Source of the DNA: Mesostigma viride
Taxonomy: Eukaryota; Streptophyta; Mesostigmatophyceae; Mesostigmatales; Mesostigmataceae
Direction: 5' to 3'
Assembly (NCBI GenBank): GCA_009746045.1
Contig: RPFO01000041.1
Location: forward strand, 6,015,323-6,075,322
DNA length: 60,000 nucleotides
A program made the translations under genes and the position numbers. The notes under the pieces are model-generated. The model saw only the letters and a list, made by a program, of their open reading frames with translations, was not told the origin of the DNA and ran no database searches. Of the stretch, positions 20,043 through 28,653 are shown piece by piece (the stretch's first letter is position 1; each line of letters begins with the position of its first letter).

Positions 20043-22236
20043 GGTACACAGTACACTAGTCGGTATGACACACCGGTACTCACAGGTGTTGCCTCGCTGC
20101 TCGTGGTCATTCCTTGTACAACAGACGGGCTCCCCAGAGGAGACTCGATCCAGCCCCAGAGGCAGCCCCAGAGGCAGTGATTCCAGCAGTCCCTTGGTGC
20201 GGTTCACACCCCCAGCCTCCCCAGAGGAGCCGGCAGGGTTCGTGCCAACTTGGACCAGTTTTGGCAAGAGGCGACGGTCGGAAGACATGAAGGAGCAGGG
20301 GTCGGATATAGCCGCGACCGCCAACGAGAACAACCGTGAGACCTTTAATCCGCGGACGTTTCTGCCCGACTACGGCCAGGAGGGCGTGTTCTTGGCGCGT
20401 CGACGGCGCAGGCACGGCAAGGCCGATCAAGACTACCTGGCCTCCTCGGTTCTGGAGTGGCCCCGCGATCGACACGAGAAGTTCCGCAAATCCGTGCAAA
20501 GGCATTGCGGGTTCAAAGTCGAGACCCGGACGGCGATTCGAGGGAATGTGGCGGTAGGGACAGCTTGGGAGGACCACGCACCCAGCTGTGCCTGCGACCG
20601 TTGCGTGACTACGGTGTCGGCCCTCATGGCCTACCCACGCCTCATGTTCTTGCTCGTCGCACCGGCACGACGTCAGACCCTGCAGTGGGCCTACCGGGGT
20701 TTGCCGCCAGACGGGGCCTTACGGGGCCCGTTCTGCACCACCAACGGCCAGTACTCCCTTCGGCAGGCGCTGGACCGTATCGTGGAATTGGACGAGGCGG
20801 ATGATCGCGGAGGGGAGGGCCCCGATGATGAGGAATACGGGAGTGAAGACGACGACCTGTTTCCGCCGCGTCCGGCGCCCCGGGAACCTGCCCCCTCAGC
20901 CGGCAACGCCTCGCGCGACCCCCGCCGCCGTGAGAACTCGGGTGACCGCAGCTCACAGGACGCGTCCCGCTCCAGAGAGGCTTCCCAGGGTGTGGGTGTA
21001 CGCCCGGGGGCGCGTGAGGAGGAAAGGTCCTTTCGGCGGACCTGGGACCAGGCAACGGCCCACCAACGACCACACTCGGGGTCGCGGTCGCCAAAGACGG
21101 CCCCAGAGGTCGTACCCTCGGCTGGTCGTGGCAAGGCGGTGGCGGACACGTCTACTGCACAGGCCCAACGTTCGACCCCAGAGGTCGCACCATCGGCTAA
21201 TCGTGGCAAGTCTGTTGCGGACCCATCTACCGCGAAGACCCAACGATCGACCCCAGAGGTCGCTCCGCCAGAAGCCAGTGGTACGGCTGTCCCCGGCCCG
21301 TCGTCCGTGCAGTCAACACGGTCGAATACTGAGGTAGAAATTGCTCAACCTGCGGGTCGCGGTCAGGTGCCAGAAGTTCAGGCGCTCGCGCCAGCAATTC
21401 CGGGCCCGCCGCCCTGTCACCAGGGGTTTGCGCCGGTTGTGCCATGGACGATGGGGGACTACATCCGGCCGCTGCCCGGTCGCACTGTCACCTACGGGGG
21501 CAGACGCCCCCGCATGGAGATTTTATCGGTGGCTTGGCATCGGGACGCGGACATCCAGCTGCGGGCTCCATACGAGTGTGGGGGCCATGCGCTAGCGTTT
21601 ACTCCAGGGCCCTGGTGTTACAAGGACCGAGGGGCGTACATGGAATTGCTGAGAGTGGACCTGTATCCCCACATCCCCCACCGGGTGCCTCGGCAGATCA
21701 CCCCTGGTGAGCCCTTTCCGTTCAGTGTGGATGGGGTGACGCGTTACGCCCCGGAGGGCGATCATTGGGATTACCATGTGGCGGGTTTCCCCCGTGTGGT
21801 GAAGCCCCCCAAGCTGGCTCCGAACGCTTTGGCGTTCCTGCACGGCGTCGCCCCCGACTTCATGGATGATCGCTTGGGCCCGCCGGCAACGGAGGTCGAT
21901 CTGGGACAGGTGGCCACCGTGATGCTGGGTATGGGGGAAACATATGTGGCGGATTACCGCTGTGGGGTAGTGGACAGGAACGTCAAGTCCCTTCTGTTCA
22001 CCTTCCCGGAGTACATGGCCGCCTTCCTCTCCATGTGGCCTCCCAACGCGTGGGACCGTTTGTCCCTGTCCGGACGCCGTGGCACTGGCAAGCCGGAGCA
22101 GTGGGCCTTCGAGGAGGATCTCCTGAGGTTCCCAGGGACTCGGGGCCCCCAGGCCACGGAGCACGGCGAGCGAGTCTATCGGTGGGCGTACCAGCAGCAG
22201 CAGATGGTGCGGGACAGGCGAGGCCATGGCCGCTGA
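20029..22236 (+). CDS. E3 3' ORF downstream of pol, unknown function
   Basis: 735 codons. The N-terminal third has a basic block (RRRRRHGKADQ) and a CACDRC motif near residue 190. The middle 200 residues are low-complexity, with an internal repeat of about 22 residues seen three or four times (pattern PEVxPSAxRGKxVADxST). The C-terminal third is globular and rich in aromatic residues. I see no signal peptide or transmembrane helix, hence no support for an envelope protein. Its position and weak similarity around the Cys motif link it to the E1 ORFs at 3850-6164. Codon use and intact length suggest a real gene of the element. Confidence 0.6.
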   Translation: MYIPQVHSTLVGMTHRYSQVLPRCSWSFLVQQTGSPEETRSSPRGSPRGSDSSSPLVRFTPPASPEEPAGFVPTWTSFGKRRRSEDMKEQGSDIAATANENNRETFNPRTFLPDYGQEGVFLARRRRRHGKADQDYLASSVLEWPRDRHEKFRKSVQRHCGFKVETRTAIRGNVAVGTAWEDHAPSCACDRCVTTVSALMAYPRLMFLLVAPARRQTLQWAYRGLPPDGALRGPFCTTNGQYSLRQALDRIVELDEADDRGGEGPDDEEYGSEDDDLFPPRPAPREPAPSAGNASRDPRRRENSGDRSSQDASRSREASQGVGVRPGAREEERSFRRTWDQATAHQRPHSGSRSPKTAPEVVPSAGRGKAVADTSTAQAQRSTPEVAPSANRGKSVADPSTAKTQRSTPEVAPPEASGTAVPGPSSVQSTRSNTEVEIAQPAGRGQVPEVQALAPAIPGPPPCHQGFAPVVPWTMGDYIRPLPGRTVTYGGRRPRMEILSVAWHRDADIQLRAPYECGGHALAFTPGPWCYKDRGAYMELLRVDLYPHIPHRVPRQITPGEPFPFSVDGVTRYAPEGDHWDYHVAGFPRVVKPPKLAPNALAFLHGVAPDFMDDRLGPPATEVDLGQVATVMLGMGETYVADYRCGVVDRNVKSLLFTFPEYMAAFLSMWPPNAWDRLSLSGRRGTGKPEQWAFEEDLLRFPGTRGPQATEHGERVYRWAYQQQQMVRDRRGHGR

Positions 22237-22524
22237 CCAGGAGGGTCGGCGGTGGTACGGTGATAGCTGGAAGGATTCCATTATTTGACTACGTCAAGGC
22301 TTGCCCCTGTGTGGCAAGTTCTGGGGGAATTGGTTTTACTAGTCCGATGGGTGAACATGGGCTGGGACATAGTACCCCTATGGTCAATCTGATTTTTGCC
22401 CTGCGTGGCAAGTAGAATAACCCTGTGTGGTTAGTAGCATGTTTGTTGTGTGCTTTCTCTCTTTAGTTGCTGGTCCTTATCTACATGACGGTAGGGACTA
22501 CCGTCCCCCGGGGAGGGGGAGGAG

Positions 22525-23210
22525 TGTTGCGAACCCGACCCTTGGAACGGGCGCAACAATGGAATAAATTAGGTATTTTGGCTTGTTGTCATAGTCCGTA
22601 GGACTTTGGGACTCATTTCGGGACTTAATTTGGGAATTGTCCCTTGGTCAGGACTTTTGTATGGAACTATGATAGTTTGTGTGATTCGGACCGGTTATTT
22701 TGGGCCTAGGTTGATGTACGAGATCTTCTAGAGCTAGTAGGCCGGTGCAGTCGCGCCGCGCTGCGTACTTTATAGCTGGTTGAGATATTGTACCCATGCG
22801 TGGATTCTGTAGCCTGGCGAGGGTCGATGTCGACCCGAGGATCTTGTGTGGACTGCATGTTTCGGAATTCTCTGGAAGGCCGGCGCCATGTCGGCGCCCC
22901 TTGCCAGCCTGGTGGCAGACCTAGGTGAAATTGGTCCGAGGACGAGAGTCTCGTCCTCTTGGTTCGGAATAAAGTGTGTGTTTTCACCTGTCTGAACCTG
23001 GGGCATAATTCCAACTGCATTTGGTAGCTCCATCCTAAATGTGGATTGTGTAGATTAATGCAATATTAATCAACGCGAGCCGTAACAGGCCTAAAGCCAC
23101 GCCTGTTCCGTTAATCCCACTCCCAGAGAGTGGTCGTGGTTAGCCAAGAAACCGGGAATAACCTACCTTAACAATAGGATCTTTCGCACGACCCAGATGG
23201 GTTCGTTACA
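22525..23210 (+). repeat. E3 3' LTR
   Basis: 686 bp, matches 11528-12213, preceded by a purine tract. The stretch 22237-22524 before it is 3' untranslated sequence without a gene. Confidence 0.94.
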
Positions 23211-23215
23211 CCCAC

Positions 23216-23609
23216 CCTGACAGACGTGACAGGTGCAGGTCTTCATGCCAGCAGCCAGCAGTGACCAGTACTGCAGTACCAGCATCAACCAGTCAACCTG
23301 TGTTCTTTTCTCCTGTGGCGCACTCCCAGGGACACCTGGGGGCCACCGGATGTCTTTCCAGGGTCCCAGCATTTTACCAGCAACAGCAGCAACAACCAAG
23401 TTTTTTCGAGGGTCCCCGGCATTCTCCCAGCAACAGCCACTGTGGCGCACTCCCAGGGACACCTGGGGGCTACAGTCATCAGTCTCCTCTCAGCTCCAAC
23501 CAGATAGCCGTGTAAGGGGGGTGCCAGGGGAGTGTACCCGGCTATACCCTCACTAGCTATAGGTCTCTCTGAGCAAGGAGGGGGAACAGGCACATTGTAT
23601 GCAAGGGGG
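23216..23609 (+). other. E2 internal 3' remainder
   Basis: About 400 bases between E3 and the E2 3' LTR. It contains two copies of a block around GGCGCACTCCCAGGGACACC (near 23318 and 23442) and no pol domain. A related sequence appears in reverse at 59684-60000. Confidence 0.7.
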
Positions 23610-24140
23610 TGTCAGGATATGCCCCAATATGCCTGACAGTCTTTTTATTGAGTGTGCTAGTTTCGGGTATACCGGAACTTATATGACTACTTTCTTCTAC
23701 ATTTTACTAAATATATTAGTTAGCTAAATATATTAGTTAGCTGACATCCGTACCCTAGTGGTACTGTAACCAGTGATACTGTAGCCAGTGGTACTGTAGC
23801 CGTCTGACAAAATTTGCCTGGCTCCGCGCTACGCGCCGACCCTATGTTCACTAAGTGCTGCCCTGGAGGCGCAATGTCCTTGTACTTGCATACTAGTGAT
23901 CTGACGCATCATTTTAGTGTTGATGTAAGCCACCCACTTGTGTGTGGCGGCTGGATGCACTTTAACTTATACCGTAGATTATTTCCAGATCGACGGATAC
24001 TGCGACAGTGTGTTTTTCCACTTAATGTTGCCCCTGCAATTGTCATGGCTACCCGTTTGTACGCCGACTCAAAGTCAATATATAAAATCAGTAAAGCATT
24101 ATTCGATCTTTAAGCCTGCCACCTGTCTTACATTTTGACA
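23610..24140 (+). repeat. E2 3' LTR
   Basis: 531 bp, matches 9618-10148. Confidence 0.93.
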
Positions 24141-24145
24141 AATCC

Positions 24146-24832
24146 TACTCCTATTGTATCCACTGTATTTACATCTATATCTACACTGTTATTAGTGATA
24201 GGTATCTCTTGTACTTCTAACTGAAGGAACATACATAATAGGTATCCATTTTGCTTTAATTCAGAACGTAATTCGTCATTTGACATTAATACTTCAGGTA
24301 TAGGTCTAACAGGAGGATCAACAGGTGTAGGAGGAGTAATATCTACCAAGGATAAATTTTCTAATCTATAATGACGTTCTGGTACCCAGTAAGAGCTATC
24401 TGGAAACCAAATGACCATAGTATCATAGTTAATAGTAATTTTATTATCCTGGTGCCAATCTAATCCTAGTAGTGCATCAGCTGTAGTGATAGGGCCTATA
24501 GTGGCAGTCAGGTTGACCGTACGTCCTTGTATGACCAGGGGAAGGGACACCGTACCAGGGGAATGACTGGTGCGACCGTCAGCATAATCGACAGTGACCG
24601 TTTTTGTGTGAGGGGTAGGGACTAGTCCTAAACGCCTAACTAGGGCTTCGCTCACAAAGGAGCTAGCCGCACCGCTATCTACTAACACAGAGACAGTCAA
24701 GAGTTCATCAGCATGCAAGAAGGGGTCTACAACAGTATGAGGGATGGTTAAGCCACCATTCAAGAACATAAGAGGACGCACACGTAGGGGTAGGGATGAG
24801 TCAGATCCTACCGAGGTTATAAAAACAGGCAA
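24146..24832 (-). pseudogene. E1 protease, N-terminal part of pol
   Basis: Retropepsin with VLVDSGAASSFVSEALVRR (active-site DSG in place of DTG) and ALLGLDWHQDN. It leads into the RT, whose remaining part begins at 9612 on the other side of E2; the frame is continuous when E2 and one AATCC copy are ignored. The first usable start is a non-ATG codon after in-frame stops, so expression would need frameshifting from gag. Confidence 0.85.
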
Positions 24833-24894
24833 GCAAAAATTATTATTTGGGGTACTAGCTAAGGACCTGTCCAGGTTACCCCCGGCTGACAGGC

Positions 24895-26628
24895 CTACTG
24901 TTCCCCCTCCCCCCCGAAATCCATAGGAACTAACCCCGAAGAAGACCCTGGCGGAAAAGCCACTGCTGGAGGGTCACGAGGGATTGACGAGGGTGCGGGA
25001 GCCTGATTATCATAGGGGAACCCAGGGGATCCTGTCTGCAAAGCATTCAGCCTACTAGGGGTAGGTGAAGGAATGCGTCCTGAAATGGGACGAATAGGAG
25101 CACGCTGAGGGGTACGAGGAGGGCGGGCGTCGGGATGAGGAGGAGCACCCGAAAGGAACTTGGGGCACTCCCGTTTGAGATGTCCTACTTCTTTACAATG
25201 ATAACAGGTGATATGCGAGACATCCAAAGCTGAAAGGTCAGTCACACAAATATCTAGTTCTTCTACATAGGAGTTCTCCTCCTCAGGGGTAAGGCTAATA
25301 TTATTAATACGGGAACGGGTAGGAAGAGAAGGCGTGGAGAAGAAATCTGCTACACGTAAAAGATGCTGGCGCACATGCTTGAGGGGCAGGTCAGTAAAAC
25401 GGTAGGCAGAGAACTGGCGTTTGACTTCACGCAATAGGGGTCTACTGAGGCCCTGAAGGAAGCGGGCACGCACTTCTGCACCCGACAGATCCCTAATTCG
25501 TACCATCTGAGCATCAAACTCTTTCATATATTCTTTGAAGGATTTGGTACCCTGTTGCAAGGTACCAAATGATAATCTATCCTGCCAATCTGCATCGGGA
25601 GGGACTAAATGGTTCTCTAAACGCTTGAACAATTCTGCTACAGAGTTTGGGTAGGCATGAGAGGCAAGAGACTCACACTGGATGAGGTTAGCAAGCTCAG
25701 GAGTAATGCAGGTAGTAAGATAATGAGGAACTAGTACAGCATCAGAGAGGCGCCACCTATTGTGGTTCTGCCAGGACTCTGTGTTCTGGGTGAGCAACAT
25801 AATGAAGGTGAAAAACTGTTGAGGGGTAGACTTGACATCCAGCTTAGGAAGGTTAGCAAAGAGGGGAAGAGCAGGAGGCTTAGGGGGATTAGAAGAATCA
25901 GTTTTTCCCATAGGGCCACTATCTTCCACTGCTACATAAGCGGGATAGAAGGAAGGGATAGGAAAAGTCTTGGGTAGGGGTCTAGAGGAAGCCACCGTTT
26001 CAGGATGGTGCCCATAGGAGAAGGGAACAGTATATTGCTCACGAAGAGAGGAGTAGGCAAAATGATCATAGTTCCTATCATCTAGGGGCATGGTACTAAA
26101 ATCATTGTTAACTTCTAAATCAGCCACACGGGTAGGGACCTGGGCAGCCTCATAGGCCGTCTCAGGGTAGGACCAGGAAGCAGGTGGGTAAAAGGGAACT
26201 GCACTAGGGCGCCCAGAAGGGCCGACAGGGGCAGGGGTACGACCCGTGTTAATGGCAGGCATTGAAGGCACAGGGTGGGAAGGAGGCCTAGAAGAATTGT
26301 TAGTGAGTGAGGACCTGCTGGAGGGGTGAGCCAAGGTTGCAGAAGGGGCAGGGGCCTGGTTCACAACAAAAGAAGGTTCATCACTAAATCTGACTTGGGA
26401 AATACGTTGTTCATAGGTAGGCGGGGTAATGGAGGGACGACGGCGACCACCAGCAACAGGAGAAGGGGGTGAGGTACGCAGAATACCTTGAGGGGTAAGA
26501 TGGTGTACCGTTTCCAAGGAGTCCCGTCGGTTACCACGAGTATTGTTGTTGTTATTGTTATTAGTAGTATTATTATTATTATTATTATTGGTAGGTATAG
26601 GCGACATATCTCCACCCACTGGATCCAT
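24895..26628 (-). CDS. E1 Gag with zinc knuckle
   Basis: 577 residues from ATG at 26628. It begins with an Asn/Thr-rich tract encoded by an ATT/ATA repeat (about 26540-26590), then a Pro/Ser-rich region. The Ty3 capsid core lies at about residues 260-400 (SFKEYMKEFDAQMVRI, ARFLQGLSRPLLREVKR). A CCHC knuckle, CYHCKEVGHLKREC, lies near residue 490. It assembles particles and binds RNA. The frame is intact, in contrast to the pol of the same element. Confidence 0.88.
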   Translation of the reverse strand: MDPVGGDMSPIPTNNNNNNNTTNNNNNNNTRGNRRDSLETVHHLTPQGILRTSPPSPVAGGRRRPSITPPTYEQRISQVRFSDEPSFVVNQAPAPSATLAHPSSRSSLTNNSSRPPSHPVPSMPAINTGRTPAPVGPSGRPSAVPFYPPASWSYPETAYEAAQVPTRVADLEVNNDFSTMPLDDRNYDHFAYSSLREQYTVPFSYGHHPETVASSRPLPKTFPIPSFYPAYVAVEDSGPMGKTDSSNPPKPPALPLFANLPKLDVKSTPQQFFTFIMLLTQNTESWQNHNRWRLSDAVLVPHYLTTCITPELANLIQCESLASHAYPNSVAELFKRLENHLVPPDADWQDRLSFGTLQQGTKSFKEYMKEFDAQMVRIRDLSGAEVRARFLQGLSRPLLREVKRQFSAYRFTDLPLKHVRQHLLRVADFFSTPSLPTRSRINNISLTPEEENSYVEELDICVTDLSALDVSHITCYHCKEVGHLKRECPKFLSGAPPHPDARPPRTPQRAPIRPISGRIPSPTPSRLNALQTGSPGFPYDNQAPAPSSIPRDPPAVAFPPGSSSGLVPMDFGGEGEQ

Positions 26629-26719
26629 CTTTGATTACGTAAAGGAATAGGAATCTAGAAGAAAGCAACAAAAGAAAAAGGAAAAACCTTGAAGGTCTGC
26701 AGCAAGAACAAAATTAAAA

Positions 26720-27118
26720 TCAATCCTTTTTAACAACAGTAATGGATAGGGAACCAAACTCCAAAGTGAGAGGAGTGTCTGAAGCAGATGCAGATGCAGA
26801 TGCAGCCCGTTTAGGGGGAGAAGAAGGAGGGGTAGCAAAGACTAGAGCTTCTACTGGAGGACGACCATGAGGAATAGGGCGTACATGAAGGCCTAAATCT
26901 GTTTGGCTATGATCTATAAGGAACTGCTGAGCTTCTTCAAAGGACATAAATTTCTTATACCTAATTACGTTGTATACACGATTCTGAACGATCTTCCTAG
27001 CGTCGGACCAAGAAAGGAAAATGGAGGACCATTGAGGCGTAATCACTACGTAATATTTAGCTAGACTATTATCGCTAGAAGAATGGGAAGGAGCAGTAAA
27101 AGATCGCCGTTGGCTCAT
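26720..27118 (-). CDS. E1 ORF1: viroplasmin / RNase H1 N-terminal-type protein
   Basis: 132 residues. Residues about 20-68 carry the viroplasmin pattern: YYVVITPQWSSIFLSW, then ARKIVQNRVYNVIRYKKF and SFEEAQQFLIDH. The C-terminal half is Pro/Ser/Ala-rich with an (SA)n tract. It sits directly before gag, like 12842-13195 in E3, although the two proteins have diverged strongly. A hybrid-binding role alongside RT is inferred from the family, not shown here. Confidence 0.68.
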   Translation of the reverse strand: MSQRRSFTAPSHSSSDNSLAKYYVVITPQWSSIFLSWSDARKIVQNRVYNVIRYKKFMSFEEAQQFLIDHSQTDLGLHVRPIPHGRPPVEALVFATPPSSPPKRAASASASASDTPLTLEFGSLSITVVKKD

Positions 27119-27646
27119 GGTAACGCACCTGGTAGGTCGTGAGCAGTCAAATGAGGAGAACGAGGAGAAGGCGACTTATCTCGGGTGTCTGAAACCGAAC
27201 CAGATTGACGACGCACGTAGGGGCGATGTTTCCAGCGCCAGGTGGTCGTAAGTATCCGGTTTCAAGAATTCTGCGTCCGGCGATGGGTCGTCTAAATACG
27301 AAGCAGGCACGATGCAGAAAAAGGGTAATCTATGAGACGCTAGCCGTCTCTCTATCGTCGAACCAAAACCAGCAACTGTCTACGGCAATAAACCATCTTT
27401 CTAAGGAAAACAAGACGAGGAAAAGGAACTATATACGAAAGGAGTTTCCGCTTCGAGCAGGTCTAACTTCTAGGCAGGGCGTGTCCTGAATCAGGCAGCA
27501 CTATCCCCCTAGCTTGACGGCGACCCGCCCATTACCTGTCAAGTAGGTGTCGTCTTCTTTTTCCCAGACGCGGAAGGGTTGATTCAATGACGTATGTTGC
27601 AAAGGATCGTCGTCTCGCTCTCTATCTAAACTACCTCCGATACCAT
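27119..27646 (-). other. E1 leader with primer binding site
   Basis: The primer site TGGTATCGGAGG reads on the minus strand from 27645 to 27634. The remaining 500 bases are untranslated leader; no gene seen. Confidence 0.7.
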
Positions 27647-28222
27647 TGTTACGCCACAAGCCTCGGCCGCCACCTCTACCTCTACCTGTCCTGATACTAC
27701 CTAGACTAGTGAGGCCGCTTCTATTTTCACCCCTAGCGAAAGACGACCGAGACGAACCAGATCTCAATGCATTTACATATGTACTACTGTAATATGCCAT
27801 AGGCCATTTAATCAAACCCGTTTACTCCAGGAAAAGAGGAAGGATTCAAACACAACTACACTGCCGTGACCCAAGCTAATATGTGTTAATTCATTTAACA
27901 CACGCCGAGTGACCACACAAGGAGTGGAACGTGCATAAATGGTCACCAACGGTCCAACTGACTCGGGCCGACCTGGCCCTCGCCTGCAGAAACACAGAAA
28001 CACAAGCAGGTGCACAGATGCACGCCGGTCCACTACATTCTACCGAAGGATAAGGACCACTAATAAGGTACGCGGCGCGGCGCCCAAAGGCACCCAATAT
28101 ACCACGGTACTGTTACGAGGACAATCAGGTCCCAACTAGAACTACACGTAAACCTAGGATCAACGGAGGCCAAAGACCTAATTTACGTCCGTAACTACAA
28201 CGAATTGTTACGCGACGTAACA
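27647..28222 (-). repeat. E1 5' LTR
   Basis: 576 bp, almost identical to 2905-3475, followed by the CCGCC target duplication. Confidence 0.93.
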
Positions 28223-28227
28223 CCGCC

Positions 28228-28575
28228 CACCTTGAACTCGACCTTCTTGATGATGATGCGGGCGATGTCGTCCAAGAACGGATCGAAGATCTTCCACCAC
28301 GCCTTCCCGAACTCCGGGTTGCTCCACTCGTTGATGGGTGGTATCTCCAAGTACAGGAACGCGCGCGATATGAGATCTCCGCTCTTGGGAAGCTGGAACT
28401 GGACCTCGCGACCAAAGCCCTGGTTGCCGGCCACGGACACCACCTCCATGTCCTCAAACGAGAAGTTGGTGTGGCGGGGGTAGATCGCCTTAAAGAAGGT
28501 CTTGACGGGCGAGACCGTCAGGGCCGCGTCCTGTGGACCCTTGGCTCGGAGAATGAGAACAGGACAGCCAGACAT
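28228..28575 (-). pseudogene. Giant-virus major capsid protein A, N-terminal part
   Basis: From ATG at 28575. It contains the conserved opening of giant-virus MCPs: AKGPQDAALTVSPVKTFFKA, then RHTNFSFEDMEV and KSGDLISRAFLYLEIPP, ending at VEFKVGG where E1 inserted. It continues at 2904. The viral promoter region upstream (28576-28615) is AT-rich and contains TATAATGTATAATAC. This is the first of four MCP paralogues in a row. Confidence 0.92.
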
Positions 28576-28653
28576 GGTACACTGTTATAATGTATAATAC
28601 ACGAAAAGATTTTTTATGGGACGATCCGAATGGACCGAACCGTTGATGCTTGC

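Larger units (their letters stand above)
11528..23210 (+). mobile_element. E3: Ty3 chromovirus with viroplasmin ORF and 3' ORF, inserted in E2
   Basis: Flanked by CCCAC at 11523-11527 and 23211-23215. LTRs are 11528-12213 and 22525-23210 (686 bp each) and appear identical by eye. Primer site TGGTATCGGAGG at 12215-12226; polypurine tract GGGGAGGGGGAGGAG ends at 22524. Plus-strand order: viroplasmin-like ORF, gag (frameshifted), an intact 1408-codon pol ending in a chromodomain, a tandem repeat, and a 735-codon extra ORF. It is the youngest insertion of stack 1 and close to autonomous. Confidence 0.94.
9618..24140 (+). mobile_element. E2: non-autonomous Copia-type element (gag only), inserted in E1 pol
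   Basis: Flanked by AATCC at 9613-9617 and 24141-24145. LTRs are 9618-10148 and 23610-24140, both 531 bp, with TG...CA ends and only one clear base difference. The primer site TGGTATCGGAGG starts at 10149 with no spacer. The purine run GCAAGGGGG precedes the 3' LTR. Without the nested E3, the internal part is only about 1.8 kb and codes for a Copia-type gag; there is no protease, integrase, RT or RNase H. This matches the terminal-repeat-with-GAG class of non-autonomous elements described in plants. Confidence 0.92.
2905..28222 (-). mobile_element. E1: Ty3 retrotransposon with viroplasmin ORF, inserted in an MCP gene
   Basis: It is flanked by CCGCC at 2900-2904 and 28223-28227. The LTRs (2905-3475 and 27647-28222) begin TGTTACG and end CGTAACA and are nearly identical, so the insertion is young. 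The primer site TGGTATCGGAGG lies at 27645-27634, one base inside the 5' LTR, and a G-rich polypurine tract abuts the 3' LTR at 3476-3486. Order on the minus strand: viroplasmin-like ORF, gag with zinc knuckle, protease, RT, RNase H, integrase, chromodomain, then accessory ORFs. The 14.5-kb element E2 interrupts it between protease and RT. Without E2 it would be about 10.8 kb. Confidence 0.93.

Noticed and set aside
20642-21209. Minus-strand ORFs over the E3 3' ORF
   Set aside because: Low-complexity shadow of the Ser/Pro/Arg-rich middle part.
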